The position numbers and the translations under genes are program-made. From Solenopsis invicta (Eukaryota; Arthropoda; Insecta; Hymenoptera; Formicidae): 64,000 nt of DNA. Of this stretch, positions 36,505 through 46,605 are shown in pieces. The stretch lies in contig NC_052667.1 of assembly GCF_016802725.1 (NCBI RefSeq), forward strand, positions 19,421,846 to 19,485,845. Reading direction: 5' to 3'. Below the pieces are notes generated by a model. The model worked only from the letters and a program-made list of their open reading frames with translations, searched no databases and was not told the DNA's origin. The first letter of the stretch is position 1; each line of letters begins with the position of its first letter.

Positions 36505-37450
36505 TAAACCCGGGTAAGACGGCTATACTTTTTTAAAATGCAAAACATTTTTATTTTTGTTATTTGTTAATAATGTTTGATATATCACTTCAATGAATCT
36601 TAAAATTAATAATACTATTAAATTTAAAGAGGAAACACTTATTAGAAATTTAATATTAGCAAAATATTGTAACATATGCATTGGCCATCTTATCAAACTT
36701 TTAAGAAAAAGATGGCCATAATATTATGGAACAGTTGACTATGCACGTTTTATATTACAAATGAATGTAAGATTTTCTAAATTGATAAATAAAACTTATA
36801 ATTTTATATATTTAATATAAACATGTATATGTATCTTAAATATATGTACTATATATATGATACATTATAATTATATATGATATAATTACGTAAGTCATAT
36901 ATAATTATATATAATTAGTTATAATTATAATATTGCAATTGTAACATGAAAATTAAAATCTGATATTGCAATAATAACATAACAATTATAATTGTGTTAA
37001 AGTAAGGAAAAGAAACTTTCTATAATTTAAAGAAAAACAATGCATTGAAAAACAAAGTGGGCCATCTTGCCCGAATTGTAAGAAAAAGATGATCATAGTG
37101 TATTTAAATAAATAATAAAAATATATAAAAATATAAATTATAAGTCACAACTTAAGTTCCTTTATTATATACATACGTAATGTTGATTATGGTGGTAGCT
37201 TAACAGTAATTGATTCGACGTTGTAGTAGCTTTTAGAGGACACATGTAAAACTTTGCAGGTAGTCACAAAAGTAAAAATATTATATAATATTCAAAATAA
37301 GATTACTTCGAATTATGTGCGCACATAAATTACTGTAAATATTGATTATCTTTCAGAATGACTATAAAAATGCACTATTCAGCAATTATTGGAGAAATTA
37401 CAGACTACGGCCATCTTTTCCGTCTGATCATCATACCCCAATTTACCCTT
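36505..37450. repeat. repeat region with inverted GGCCATCTT / AAGATGGCC motifs
   Basis: GGGTAAGACGGC near 36512, TTGGCCATCTTATC near 36685, AAAAAGATGGCCATAATA near 36707, GGGCCATCTTGCCC near 37061, AAAAAGATGATCATAG near 37083 and CGGCCATCTTTTCCGTC near 37409 are spaced through AT-rich sequence. The right edge reads GGGTAAATTGGGGTATG on the minus strand. The pattern suggests an old transposon family with GGGTAAG-type ends. Confidence 0.4.
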
Positions 37451-37644
37451 AATTAATTAATAAAATAATAATTAATAAAATAATAATTAATAAAGATCCA
37501 CAAATAAATACTACGCGTCTGTGCTTAAAGATAGCCCAACTTTAAGTCTGTACCAGATTATATATTAAAGAATGAGGAGTGTAAAATGGAGATTAAAATA
37601 CCTCGTCGCTTGAAAATTTACGTGAAAATGTACACGTCCAAAGC

Positions 37645-37648
<4 letters not shown>

Positions 37649-37685
<37 letters not shown>
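37649..37685. repeat. (GA)n microsatellite
   Basis: Uninterrupted GA run of about 18 units. Confidence 0.95.
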
Positions 37686-37688
<3 letters not shown>

Positions 37689-37884
37689 TTCGCAGTTACA
37701 CAGTTTAAGAAAAAAAATGACTTTTTCGAACACCAAAACAAAATTATAGTTTATAGTCATTTGCTATAATTTTTTGCATGCTGAATATAAATCTGGTTTT
37801 TAAATTGCACCATTACGTTACAATTTTGAACAATTTGCAATTAAAATTGCAAAAAAGATTGTTTTGTATATTTTATAAATATGA

Positions 37885-38300
37885 TGTGTGACATGCTAAT
37901 GAAATTTTGTTGCAATCAAAATTAAATGTTGAGATTTTCAGCTTCCAAAGAGAATTTTTTGGTTAATAAGATATTCATGGTTAAATATGAGGTTTATTGC
38001 AAAGAGACTCTTTCATACAACATTTTGCTAAAATTCAAATATGATTTAATTTTTGTCTGCTGTACTAATTGCACCATTTTGAATTTGCCAACTTTGACAT
38101 TCGATTTATATTTAGTATCATGAAAAACTTCTATACATATACATGAGGAAAAAACAGTTTCTCCGTAATAGACCCTATATTTAACCATGAATATCTTATT
38201 AATCATGGCCGACACAAAAAGTTCCTGCTGAGAGCTGAAAGCTCCAACAACGTATTTAATTTTGATTGCAATAAAACTTCTCCAGCACGTCACGTATTGA
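37885..38300. mobile_element. foldback element with arms of about 150-190 bp
   Basis: The left arm contains GACATGCTAATGAAATTTTG, TTGCAATCAAAATTAAAT, TTCAGCT and TAATAAGATATTCATGGTTA. The right arm reverse complement contains GACGTGCTGGAGAAGTTTTA, TTGCAATCAAAATTAAAT, TTTCAGCT and TAATAAGATATTCATGGTTA. Similar short peptides on opposite strands are mirror products of the arms. A diverged half copy lies at 29656-29900. Confidence 0.7.
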
Positions 38301-38964
38301 AGTTAAATTAGGTGTATAACTAAATTCCCACCGCTAACTTTCGATGCTGATAACATACAGAAACTTTTAAGGCAAATTAATTATTTTGTTAGTAAGATTG
38401 TCCGACATGTGCACCAATAACAACATGGTAATTCGTTGCTCAACAATTTACTTTCAGTTTAATAAATGACTGAACGTCGGAAAGCTGCGCTTTGCTATTC
38501 TCGTCGCTGTTGAAACAACTAAAATTATTTGAAAAACGTATGATGGTTCTTCGTGTTAATCCTTTATTTCATTTACTTGCTGGTTGATCTGCTTTTCACG
38601 AACCGGATCTTACTCATCGTCCGATTACAAAATAAACTCGATCCTGTATAATACCATCCATGACACAGAGGAAAGTCGTACATTTCTGTTATTGTCACAT
38701 TACGTGATTCGTTCGACATTTATCATCTATTCAGGACATCGTCGGAATGACGAGAGAAAGGCACCTTGTGTGCTCTGACATAGTGGCACAATGCTGCATC
38801 AAAGTGGCCGACAAGAAAATATATTAGCGTTTCAATTGGAAAGTAGAATGTAACAACAGGATAAGTCGAACAAGGTGAGAAGAATGAATTCCTAATTTTC
38901 AACGCAGTTTTGATAAAAATACTAGTACAAAGGTATGATATGTAGAAGAGAAGGGGTGTTGGGT
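38301..38964. other. unannotated sequence
   Basis: An 86-codon minus-strand frame (38723-38983) reads into the edge of the 38970-39600 repeat. It contains no family I recognise. A 64-codon plus-strand frame overlaps it. Confidence 0.35.
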
Positions 38965-38969
38965 CCTTA

Positions 38970-39600
38970 GGTATTGTGGCCACTCGTAATTATCTTCGTT
39001 ATTAGATGACGAATTCTAATAATTATTTATGGAATCATTTGTTTAATAGCCCATCGTTACGTAGCGGCACTAATATGCCTCTACACAATAGCTGACATTT
39101 CTTGTAAGGCACCTTTACTTTCGAGCATTGTGAAACTTTTTCAAGATACATTTTAATATTTAATTACACATATCTCTTTCTTTTCAAACTTGAGCGTATC
39201 ACACGAATGTATAATGTACACTCGAGTGTTTTTTGTTATTTAACTTTTTAATCGGCAATACACATTTCGAGTTGCAGAATTAAACAATAACATGGAGTTT
39301 TGATAATATGGACCTTGTGCATATTAACGTTTGAACGAGCCCACTACGGCCTCTTTTTCAAAAGTTTCATATCGAAATAGTTATTTAATAAGTTGATTGT
39401 AGTTTTATTGTTAATCTGTTGTTTACACCACATACATTATAAATTTTCAGTGCTGCAGTCTACATGCGAAAGGCTTATGCGTATGTACATACATTTGTAT
39501 ATATTCTGCAATATTTTCTCTTTATTTCGAATAAATATATAATTTTATAACTGTATTTAAATTTAAACCAATTTTTAATTTTTTCTTGTAGTGAGCCATA
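38970..39600. repeat. diverged direct repeat, copy 2 (partner at 8057-8625)
   Basis: Landmarks and order match the first copy (TGGCCACTCGTAATTATCTT, GAATTCTAATAATTATTTAT, AAGTTGATTGTAGTTTTATT, AATATTTTCTCTTTATTTCG, AATATATAATTTTATAAC). This copy carries about 50 bp of extra sequence near 39050-39110. Its function is not evident. Confidence 0.6.
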
Positions 39601-41290
39601 TTATCACTCCTCTTCCTTTTCAATAGTCGTTCTAACCTATATATGATGGTCCCTCTCCTTTTTCTAATGTAAATAAAACTTCCTTTCGATGACAAAATGT
39701 CCACATATCTGGCATATAAGAATAGCTTATACAGTCTAGTTAGTGATATTCCATATCCGCATTCCCGTTTTACAATTCCATAACCTTTCTTTTGCTAGTT
39801 TTTTTGTTATTCATGTAATTAATAACAAAATTAATGTAATTCTGTTCACACTGTCTATCTGAAGAACTTCTACTTACAGTATAAGTGTCTATTGCCAATA
39901 AATTTCTACTATAAGTATAATTCTGCCACATAAATGGCTACGTACTCAGTTGTTTAAAAAGAAAAGAAAATATTCTCGCTCCTTTTTCCTACTCTCTATT
40001 AAACCTTTTAATTAATAATTATGACAATAACACGTTTCATCGAATAAATATGTAAAATTTAAGTCGTGACATCAGCCATTCAATTGTTCGGCGTAAAACA
40101 GCCGCGCACGAGTGCCATCTAATTGCCATGTTTGCAAAGTTCAACGAGAGTCAAGTGGATACACCTTAAGCGCTATTTGCCGGGAAGACCAAACGTTGGT
40201 TGGGATGTCAACGCCGCACAGTGTTGCAGCTCGTTTTTTCTTCGTTATTATTTCCGTCACGCGATTTCCGGTAAATTAAATCCAAAGGCGGTGTATCGAG
40301 ACATCTTCGTGCCGTGCTGCAGAACTGGTAATTACAGTTAGCGAGAGCGATAAGTATCGCCGCTCGTAAAATTCAAGTCTCCCTGTCGTTGTGTGTACAG
40401 AGACATCATCGCCATCATCGAAACACAGAATAATTAAAACACAGATTAAATTTAATCTAAAATTAATACAGCGCATAATTTAACGTCAAATAAGTCTCCA
40501 GATAGAATATTTAATTGCATCTCGACAAATTCTTCGATTAGAAATTTTTCTCTTCGCCGGAGCATCAATAATTCCAGAAGAGCCAATAATTTAATAGCTT
40601 TCCAGAACTTTCCTTCGATTTCTAGATATTCAATCTTAATTAATAATGAATAACATGTGGAAACTTGCTCGCGACGTCGATAATCACATTTAACGCGAAA
40701 TGCGTCAGAACGAGGATATTTTTATCGAAATATTTTCAAAGATCACGTTCAGTGCAGATTTTGCTCATACCTCCGTGCAATGTCGAGATACTGTCGTTTT
40801 CCACAGGATTAACATCGCGACGAAACACGTCGACAAAGCGATGAACGTGCGAGCGTCACGCGTTGCCGCGTCCTTTTCCCTCCGTTTCTCGCACGACTAA
40901 CACGAATGGAAATCCTTCTTCCTGTCGGCGCTTCGTAAATCGAGCTGATGTCCCTTTCCGCGGGAAGACATTGACTAACGACATATAAAGGCAGGATGTA
41001 GTGGTGGTATGCGCCGTTGCCGCGCGCGAAAGGATAAAGGGGATCAAAGAAACCGAGACACGACGTCTTATTATCCGCGAAGAAGTCTGTCCATTAATTC
41101 TTAAATACATTTAAAAGAAAAGTTTGCCCTCGGCGCTTCTCAGGTTAGGTTCTCAGCGAAAACCAAAGTTGGTATAATCAGCTTTTCTTCGACCTAATCA
41201 GGTTTTCAATTTCGCCTTTTTTTTCAACGAATTTTAATCCAATTTACATTTGCAAATTAAATCTCTTCTGTTCCATGTGGAGGGGATAAA
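39601..41290. other. unannotated sequence with a CpG-rich block at about 40650-41080
   Basis: Overlapping chance-type frames up to 84 codons on both strands; no domain, splice chain or RNA recognised. Confidence 0.35.
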
Positions 41291-41821
41291 CATGTACAAA
41301 ATAATGTCAACATTTAGGAAATATGTTACTTTTTTATATACCTAGAGATTAACTTGCTACCTGTCTTTAATGTAGATTTTATTTTTGTTGGAATAAAATC
41401 ATATAAGACTTGAATAATCACCAATGGTTAAACTATGTCTTTAGCGGAACTTTCAATTAATTATAAAAGTGATATTGGAAGAAGAAATTTGTTTCTCACA
41501 TTATTTTATTTTAAAATTGTCTATTTTTCAAAATTTGAACACATTTTCTGGTCAGTATACCTGACTCAAATATATCATTGTGAGTTTTGAAAGACAAAGA
41601 AAAAACAAATTTTCAATATCTCTTAAGCAGACCCTAGACAATCTACATTACACAATTTTATTAATCTGGAGGTTCTATTGAATTTGTTTTGAATTGGCTT
41701 CATCAGAAAAAAATAAAATATTCTAAAATTTTTTTAAATATTCTTTATACTTATAAAATGCTATAAATAACATTAAAACATTGTTCAAGTTTATTTTGCT
41801 GTAAAATTTATTTAAAAATCG

Positions 41822-41822
41822 T

Positions 41823-41900
<78 letters not shown>
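41822..41900. repeat. (TA)n microsatellite
   Basis: About 78 bp of TA with a few CATA interruptions. Confidence 0.95.
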
Positions 41901-41903
<3 letters not shown>

Positions 41904-41937
41904 AACATTGTGAGTCCAGTAATCGCGTATGACTGAT

Positions 41938-42382
41938 CGTGACGTCATTATTAGCTATTTCGGCGGATAGTTCGCAGTATACGCATCGTTTTGATTTCGT
42001 AATTACGTTGTTATTAATAAAAAACAAGAAATGTGACAGTGGTTTTGTAAAGGCGATTCAGATAATCTTCTTAAATGATCCTCGCAACAGTAAAAAACTG
42101 ACTGTTGTGAAAATTTTCGCTCGTCGCAACTTATAATTTTAATTCACTGTTTTCTCACTTCTTTTGACACCGGTGAAAAAAATCTTTGTAGGTAATTGTT
42201 GTATTTCCACACTCGCGGAAAAAACAGGATTTATAACGTCTCTTTTCCTTCTGACATCTTGTGTACATGACAGATAATAACAGTCAGCAATTTTGAGGTT
42301 AAACACGACGTAAATCAGCACATATAACGTAACAGATGCGGCAACGTAATTGGTTAACTACCGATGGCTAATAGCGACGTCA
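41938..42382. mobile_element. candidate P-like MITE with TGACGTCA-type ends
   Basis: The left end is TGACGTCATTATTAGCTATT. The reverse complement of the right end is TGACGTCGCTATTAGCCATC. Length is about 445 bp. The TGACGTCA start is shared with the THAP element at 27391-28247. A short plus-strand reading at about 42025-42136 (CDSGFVKAIQIIFLNDPRNS) weakly recalls the start of a THAP finger. Confidence 0.45.
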
Positions 42383-42879
42383 TACAACATTTTTGCGCGA
42401 AAAAATCCGTTTTAAAATATATGTCAATCTTTAATTCATTATTAAAATTATAAATATGCATGACATAATTTTTTACATATCTTTTTAACAACACATATGA
42501 CATTATTATTTTAAACAATAAAAAAGATGTACCGTTGAACCAAATTGTACAGAACAGGGATCCACCAAATGGCGGACCATAAACACATTTTTTATGGTCC
42601 TTGACGAAATAATAATAAACAGAAAAAAGTGATGCTATTTCGATGGGTGGGCGATAAACATGAAAAGCCAATCGTAACCATCTGTCATTTCTTCATTTAA
42701 CATAAAAACAGAAACAAACAAAAAATTAAATCACTTTTTTTAAATTAATGTAGGCTCGTAAGCGTGTAGGGCTTAACTTTGAGTTACTGTTAAAGTTTGC
42801 TGGACCGCAGAGATCTTACAAGATTTTTAAATCGACCTCCATCAAAAATAATTGGGGTACAGAGCAAAGTTGCCAACTC

Positions 42880-43030
42880 TGGCCCGCAAGAAACCACAGC
42901 AACCTCCTTTACCAAAGACTAGAACCACTAATAGTAGCATGCATTAACCTCCGGTGAAGATGTTGCTGTGGGAGGGAAGGGGATTACTTGCGGGGCAAAG
43001 TTAGAAACTTTGGCTGTAGAGGAATATTGC
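42880..43030. repeat. small imperfect foldback
   Basis: GCAAAGTTGCCAACTCTGGC followed by CCGCAAG on the left pairs with the reverse complement of CTTGCGGGGCAAAGTTAGAA and ACTTTGGC on the right. CCACAGCAACC and GTTGCTGTGGG also pair. It lies inside the 41.3-43.2 kb composite. Confidence 0.45.
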
Positions 43031-43215
43031 GTAAATATGATTAACTCGTATAGGGATCGCATCTTTCAATATCTCCTAAAATTCTATTAGAAGAATATAA
43101 CATTGCACTAGTGATTATTTAAGCATTGTGTGACCTTATTCCAAACAAGGATAACATCTGCATTAAAAAGAAATGACGAGTCAAGCTTTTATTAGTAAAA
43201 CAAGTAGTATATCTC

Positions 43216-44060
43216 ATAGATATTCGCATTCTTTTATTTATTCTGTGTACCTCGCCTTTTGAAAACCGATATTTCTTTAGTAGAAGAAACACTTTGCGGG
43301 CCATTATAAAAGATACAAGGAAGATATGTATTGCAGAATATATCTGACACGTCCTCATATAGAAATGTCCTTTTGTAATTCCCAGAGATGTAATCGAAGC
43401 ATGCATGCAAATTTTTTCTTTATCTCGATAAAACGATTGTTCAGTCATTGGCAGCAAAGAACTCCTATGTCTGTAAAAACCGGTATTTCAACGACAGTGA
43501 AGACAGTAATAATGATTACGTCAAGTCGATAATTCTGATTTTGCTATTTAATTTCGCTCCGGTCTGTACTCGTAAAATAAAAAAAACACGATAAATGTTT
43601 CTCTTTATTGCGGCTCGGTACTTGACGTGTCGTCTACGGCATGCCACTTTACGGGCTGATTTCAATGCGTGATTTCTATCAGTTTCTCCGTATCGTCGCG
43701 ACTCGCGAGATTAGGAACGGGACGGACGGCGGGATGGACGCGAGAATATCCCTGGATACTTTCGTATTCGACGATTACCTCGGCACAGCGAAACGCGAAA
43801 TCCTCGTAAGTATTCTCCCGACGAGAGTTCGATATTCCTCTGTGCGTTGTTTGCGAACACGCAAATACGAATAAACACACGATACGCCCGATAGTATACC
43901 GGGTGTTGACGATTCGTGTAGCTGCATTAATCACTTGTTTTACAATTTTAAGAAGCATATTTTGTTAAAAGTTCTTAGCACATGGAATCGCTAGTAGTAA
44001 ATTTACGGTCGAAATTAAAAGAGTCAAAATGACAGGCTTCATATGACGTAATAACCAAAT
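43216..44060. other. non-coding sequence containing one candidate exon
   Basis: 43216-43600 is AT-rich with chance frames on both strands. 43600-43880 is CpG-richer and holds the candidate exon listed separately. Confidence 0.35.
43641..43805 (+). CDS. weak candidate exon, unknown protein
   Basis: An ATG opens 55 codons (MPLYGLISMRDFYQFLRIVA at the start, TAKREIL at the end) that stop exactly at a strong donor, CTC|GTAAGTAT, at 43806. The composition is richer in G and C than the surroundings. I do not recognise a family, and no downstream exon could be joined. A CpG-rich non-coding stretch with a chance donor is the main alternative. Confidence 0.2.
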
Positions 44061-44069
44061 TTTAAAAAA

Positions 44070-44440
44070 TTCAATTATAATTTATACATAAGTAAAATTT
44101 TGAAAATGTTGAGTGTAAGCATGTTTTAGATTTCTGATTTCAAAGTAGTTCGAAATTTGAAAATTTAAAATAACGAATGCCATATGGTCAAAAAAATCTC
44201 CTTTTTTACTTTTTAATGAAAGTCTGGCTCTTAGCATAATCCAGAACTAAAAAGGAGGAAGCAACGAAGTCCTAAATGCAAATGTAAGATTTTAGCCAAA
44301 CATAAATAACTGAAAATTTTTAATTCCTTTGGCTGCCATATTGATTTACTGCTGATTGGGTGCCATTTTAAATTTTCAAATTTTAGGAGCAGAGTTAAAA
44401 TTGGGAACGTCAAAACACAATATGGTAAAAATTTTCAGGA
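44070..44440. repeat. possible imperfect foldback
   Basis: AAATTTGAAAATTTAAAAT at about 44152 recurs inverted at about 44367. CCATATGG and GCCATATTG flank it in inverted order. Arms outside these phrases are weak. Confidence 0.3.
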
Positions 44441-45058
44441 TATGTTTATAATGTTTTTCTTTCCAGCCTAATTTTAAGCATTAATTTTGATTGATCTTTC
44501 GTTTTATTGATTTGTTGTTGATATACTAAATAGCTAGGTGTTTATGTTATTCATGTATATGTATATGCCTCAGGAACATAAAAGTATCAAATATATTACA
44601 CAAATCAATTATAAAATGTATCCAATTACAGAAAAACTGTAAAAATAATCTATGGAATTTTATGCGGCAAATAGTAACATTATCATAACATCATAATTTT
44701 AAGCATAAAACTTTAACATTACAAAAATCAAAATTGTGTAAACCGTTAGCATTCCATTTTTCATACTTCTGATTGGAGTCTTATTTTAAACAGACTAAAA
44801 GTTTCTTGTATAATTTATAATAAGAGAAATCCACTTAACAATGATCCGAAATTTGAATTTAAAAAATGGTATACTAACTTTGTATCAAGATTCAAGATTA
44901 AATAGTTCTGCGCAATTATTATAAACTTTATTTTACGAATATCTGTAGTTACGTATTCCTAATACGTAAAGAAACAAATTTAATTCTTCAAAAAAAAAAA
45001 TAAATAAATAAAACAATACATTATAAATAATTAAAGAAACTGACTGCTTTGAAAATGG
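44441..45058. other. unannotated AT-rich sequence
   Basis: Nothing recognisable on either strand. Confidence 0.4.
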
Positions 45059-45203
45059 AACCAAGTGAATCATGGTTACTAGATAAATTGTATCTGTCAC
45101 AGCTATGTTTTTATTTCTTTTAATTTAGATTCTCTAAATTAAAAGAAATAAAAACATAGCTGTGACAGATACAATTTATCTAGTAATCATGATTCACTTG
45201 GTT
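45059..45203. repeat. 145-bp near-perfect palindrome (hairpin)
   Basis: About 70 bp from AACCAAGTGAATCATGGTTA to TTTTAATTTA is repeated in reverse complement after a centre of about three bases near 45131. Only one mismatch was noticed (CATGGTTACTAG against CATGATTACTAG). It is non-coding. The near identity of the arms indicates recent origin or constraint on the hairpin. Confidence 0.85.
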
Positions 45204-46102
45204 ATTATATACGAAAATTTGCGAACTGAAAATCATTCACGGTCGCGACGATTATATCATTATATATATTTCATTCGACTTCGAATATTTCTGACAAGAA
45301 TATTATCGCTTATCTTTTTAAAGATCATATCGACGTATCGGAAGCCGCGAGAGATGGCAATAAATTAGCTTTTTCCCGCTGACCTCGATATTTAGCATTA
45401 ATGGTGTTCATCTCAATGTACGTGGCAAGAGTGGAATGATTCGTATATTCAAGATCGTTTAAAAGATACATAGATCATATGATATGACCGTCAGCCTACA
45501 TTTTGAAAATAGTACATTTTTAGAATTTACTAAAAAAAATCATCATTCGCTCATTATTTTCTTTAGTAAAAAAAAAACTTAAAAAGCATTTTTTGTCAAA
45601 TAAAAATAAATGTCAAGAGATATATTTTTAAGACAAAATGTAATAAAAAGCTTTTGTTCCATTTTCTGGAGGAATGACGCGGAAAAATGATGACCATTTA
45701 CTATCAAATGATTTAACGGAGGTATGTCAATATAAATATTTATCGTACATTTTTCATTTAAGAAATTTCCTCTAACAATAAAACGGACGAAAAGGAACAC
45801 CCTGTATATTCGCACGTGCATGTGTGTACGCGCACGAAGAAAGTCCACGTTCACGTTGCGGGTGTCAAGGGATTATTGCTCGAACTCACGAATGCATCAG
45901 GTCACAGTACATTGTGTACTACAGTCGACTGCAAAAACAACTTTTCTCTCTTAAAAGCAGAAACTTCATTTAACGTTTTTGTTCTTTTTTTTCGTACGTA
46001 AAATTAAATATAACAAATGCATTTGATGCACAAAAACTAATTTATGCAACAATAACTAATACTAGGATACTAATTTTAAATAAATAGTTAGTGCATGTCT
46101 CA
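45204..46102. other. unannotated sequence with a possible transposon end
   Basis: GGAACACCCTGTATATTCG near 45795 (minus strand ATACAGGGTGTTCC) resembles common insect DNA-transposon termini. Only one end is seen, so no element is called. The rest is AT-rich without genes. Confidence 0.3.
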
Positions 46103-46605
46103 AGGCCATTGTGCGTAAAAAGATCTTGGTCGTAACCATAAGACTGTAGTTATAAATTTTGAAGGAATATTTAAACGTGAGTACATAATCCGATGTAATC
46201 CGTTTGAACGTTTTAAATAACGCATGACATTTTAACTTTTCTGCTTCTTCTCTTTCGACGATAAATTTCGTTTTAAAGTAGATAGTTTGATTGTGTGCAG
46301 GTTTCTTAATATTGATTGAACATAGGTAGGTGTTAACTGTAATCTTTCGACGGAAATCTTGGGACTAAGATTACGGCATGATTATGTTTGAACTGTCACC
46401 AGCTGTCGCATAACCTAGCCATCTTTGAGTCACAAAACAAAATTTATCGCTGAAAAAGAAGATGATAAAGAGGTCAAAATATTATATAAGCTATTCTTTT
46501 AAAATAGACAGCGTCAGATTTCGTACCAACGTTTGACATCACCATTTTAAATTTTGCAACTATGACCTTACAATTAAGAATAAAATTTTTTTACGTGCAA
46601 TGGCT
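46103..46605. mobile_element. foldback element with arms of about 200 bp
   Basis: The left arm contains AAGGCCATTGTGCGTAAAAA, CTTCTCTTTCGACGATAAAT, TTCGTTTTAAAGTAGATAG. The right arm reverse complement contains GCCATTGCACGTAAAAAAAT, CTTCTTTTTCAGCGATAAAT, TTTGTTTTGTGACTC. The centre lies near 46350. It is non-coding. A related copy lies at about 52390-52770. Confidence 0.65.

Larger units (their letters stand above)
41291..43215. mobile_element. split copy of the 62774-63356 TA-flanked element
   Basis: 41291-41660 begins TACAAAATAATGTCAACATT and continues collinear with 62774-63170 of the second copy (TGTCTTTAAT, GTTTTGAAAG and ACAAATTTTC in order). 43050-43215 resumes with AGAAGAATATAACATTGCAC and ends in an inverted copy of the left end (AAGCTTTTATTAGTAAAA), as the second copy does. 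The 1.4 kb between the halves is later sequence, including a (TA)n run and a smaller inverted-repeat element. Confidence 0.55.

Noticed and set aside
37926..38293. Similar peptides on opposite strands (both with IFMVKY)
   Set aside because: Mirror translations of the foldback arms, not a protein family.
38723..38983. 86-codon minus-strand frame as a possible odorant-receptor exon
   Set aside because: No recognisable receptor motif, and the second copy of the adjoining repeat has no matching frame.
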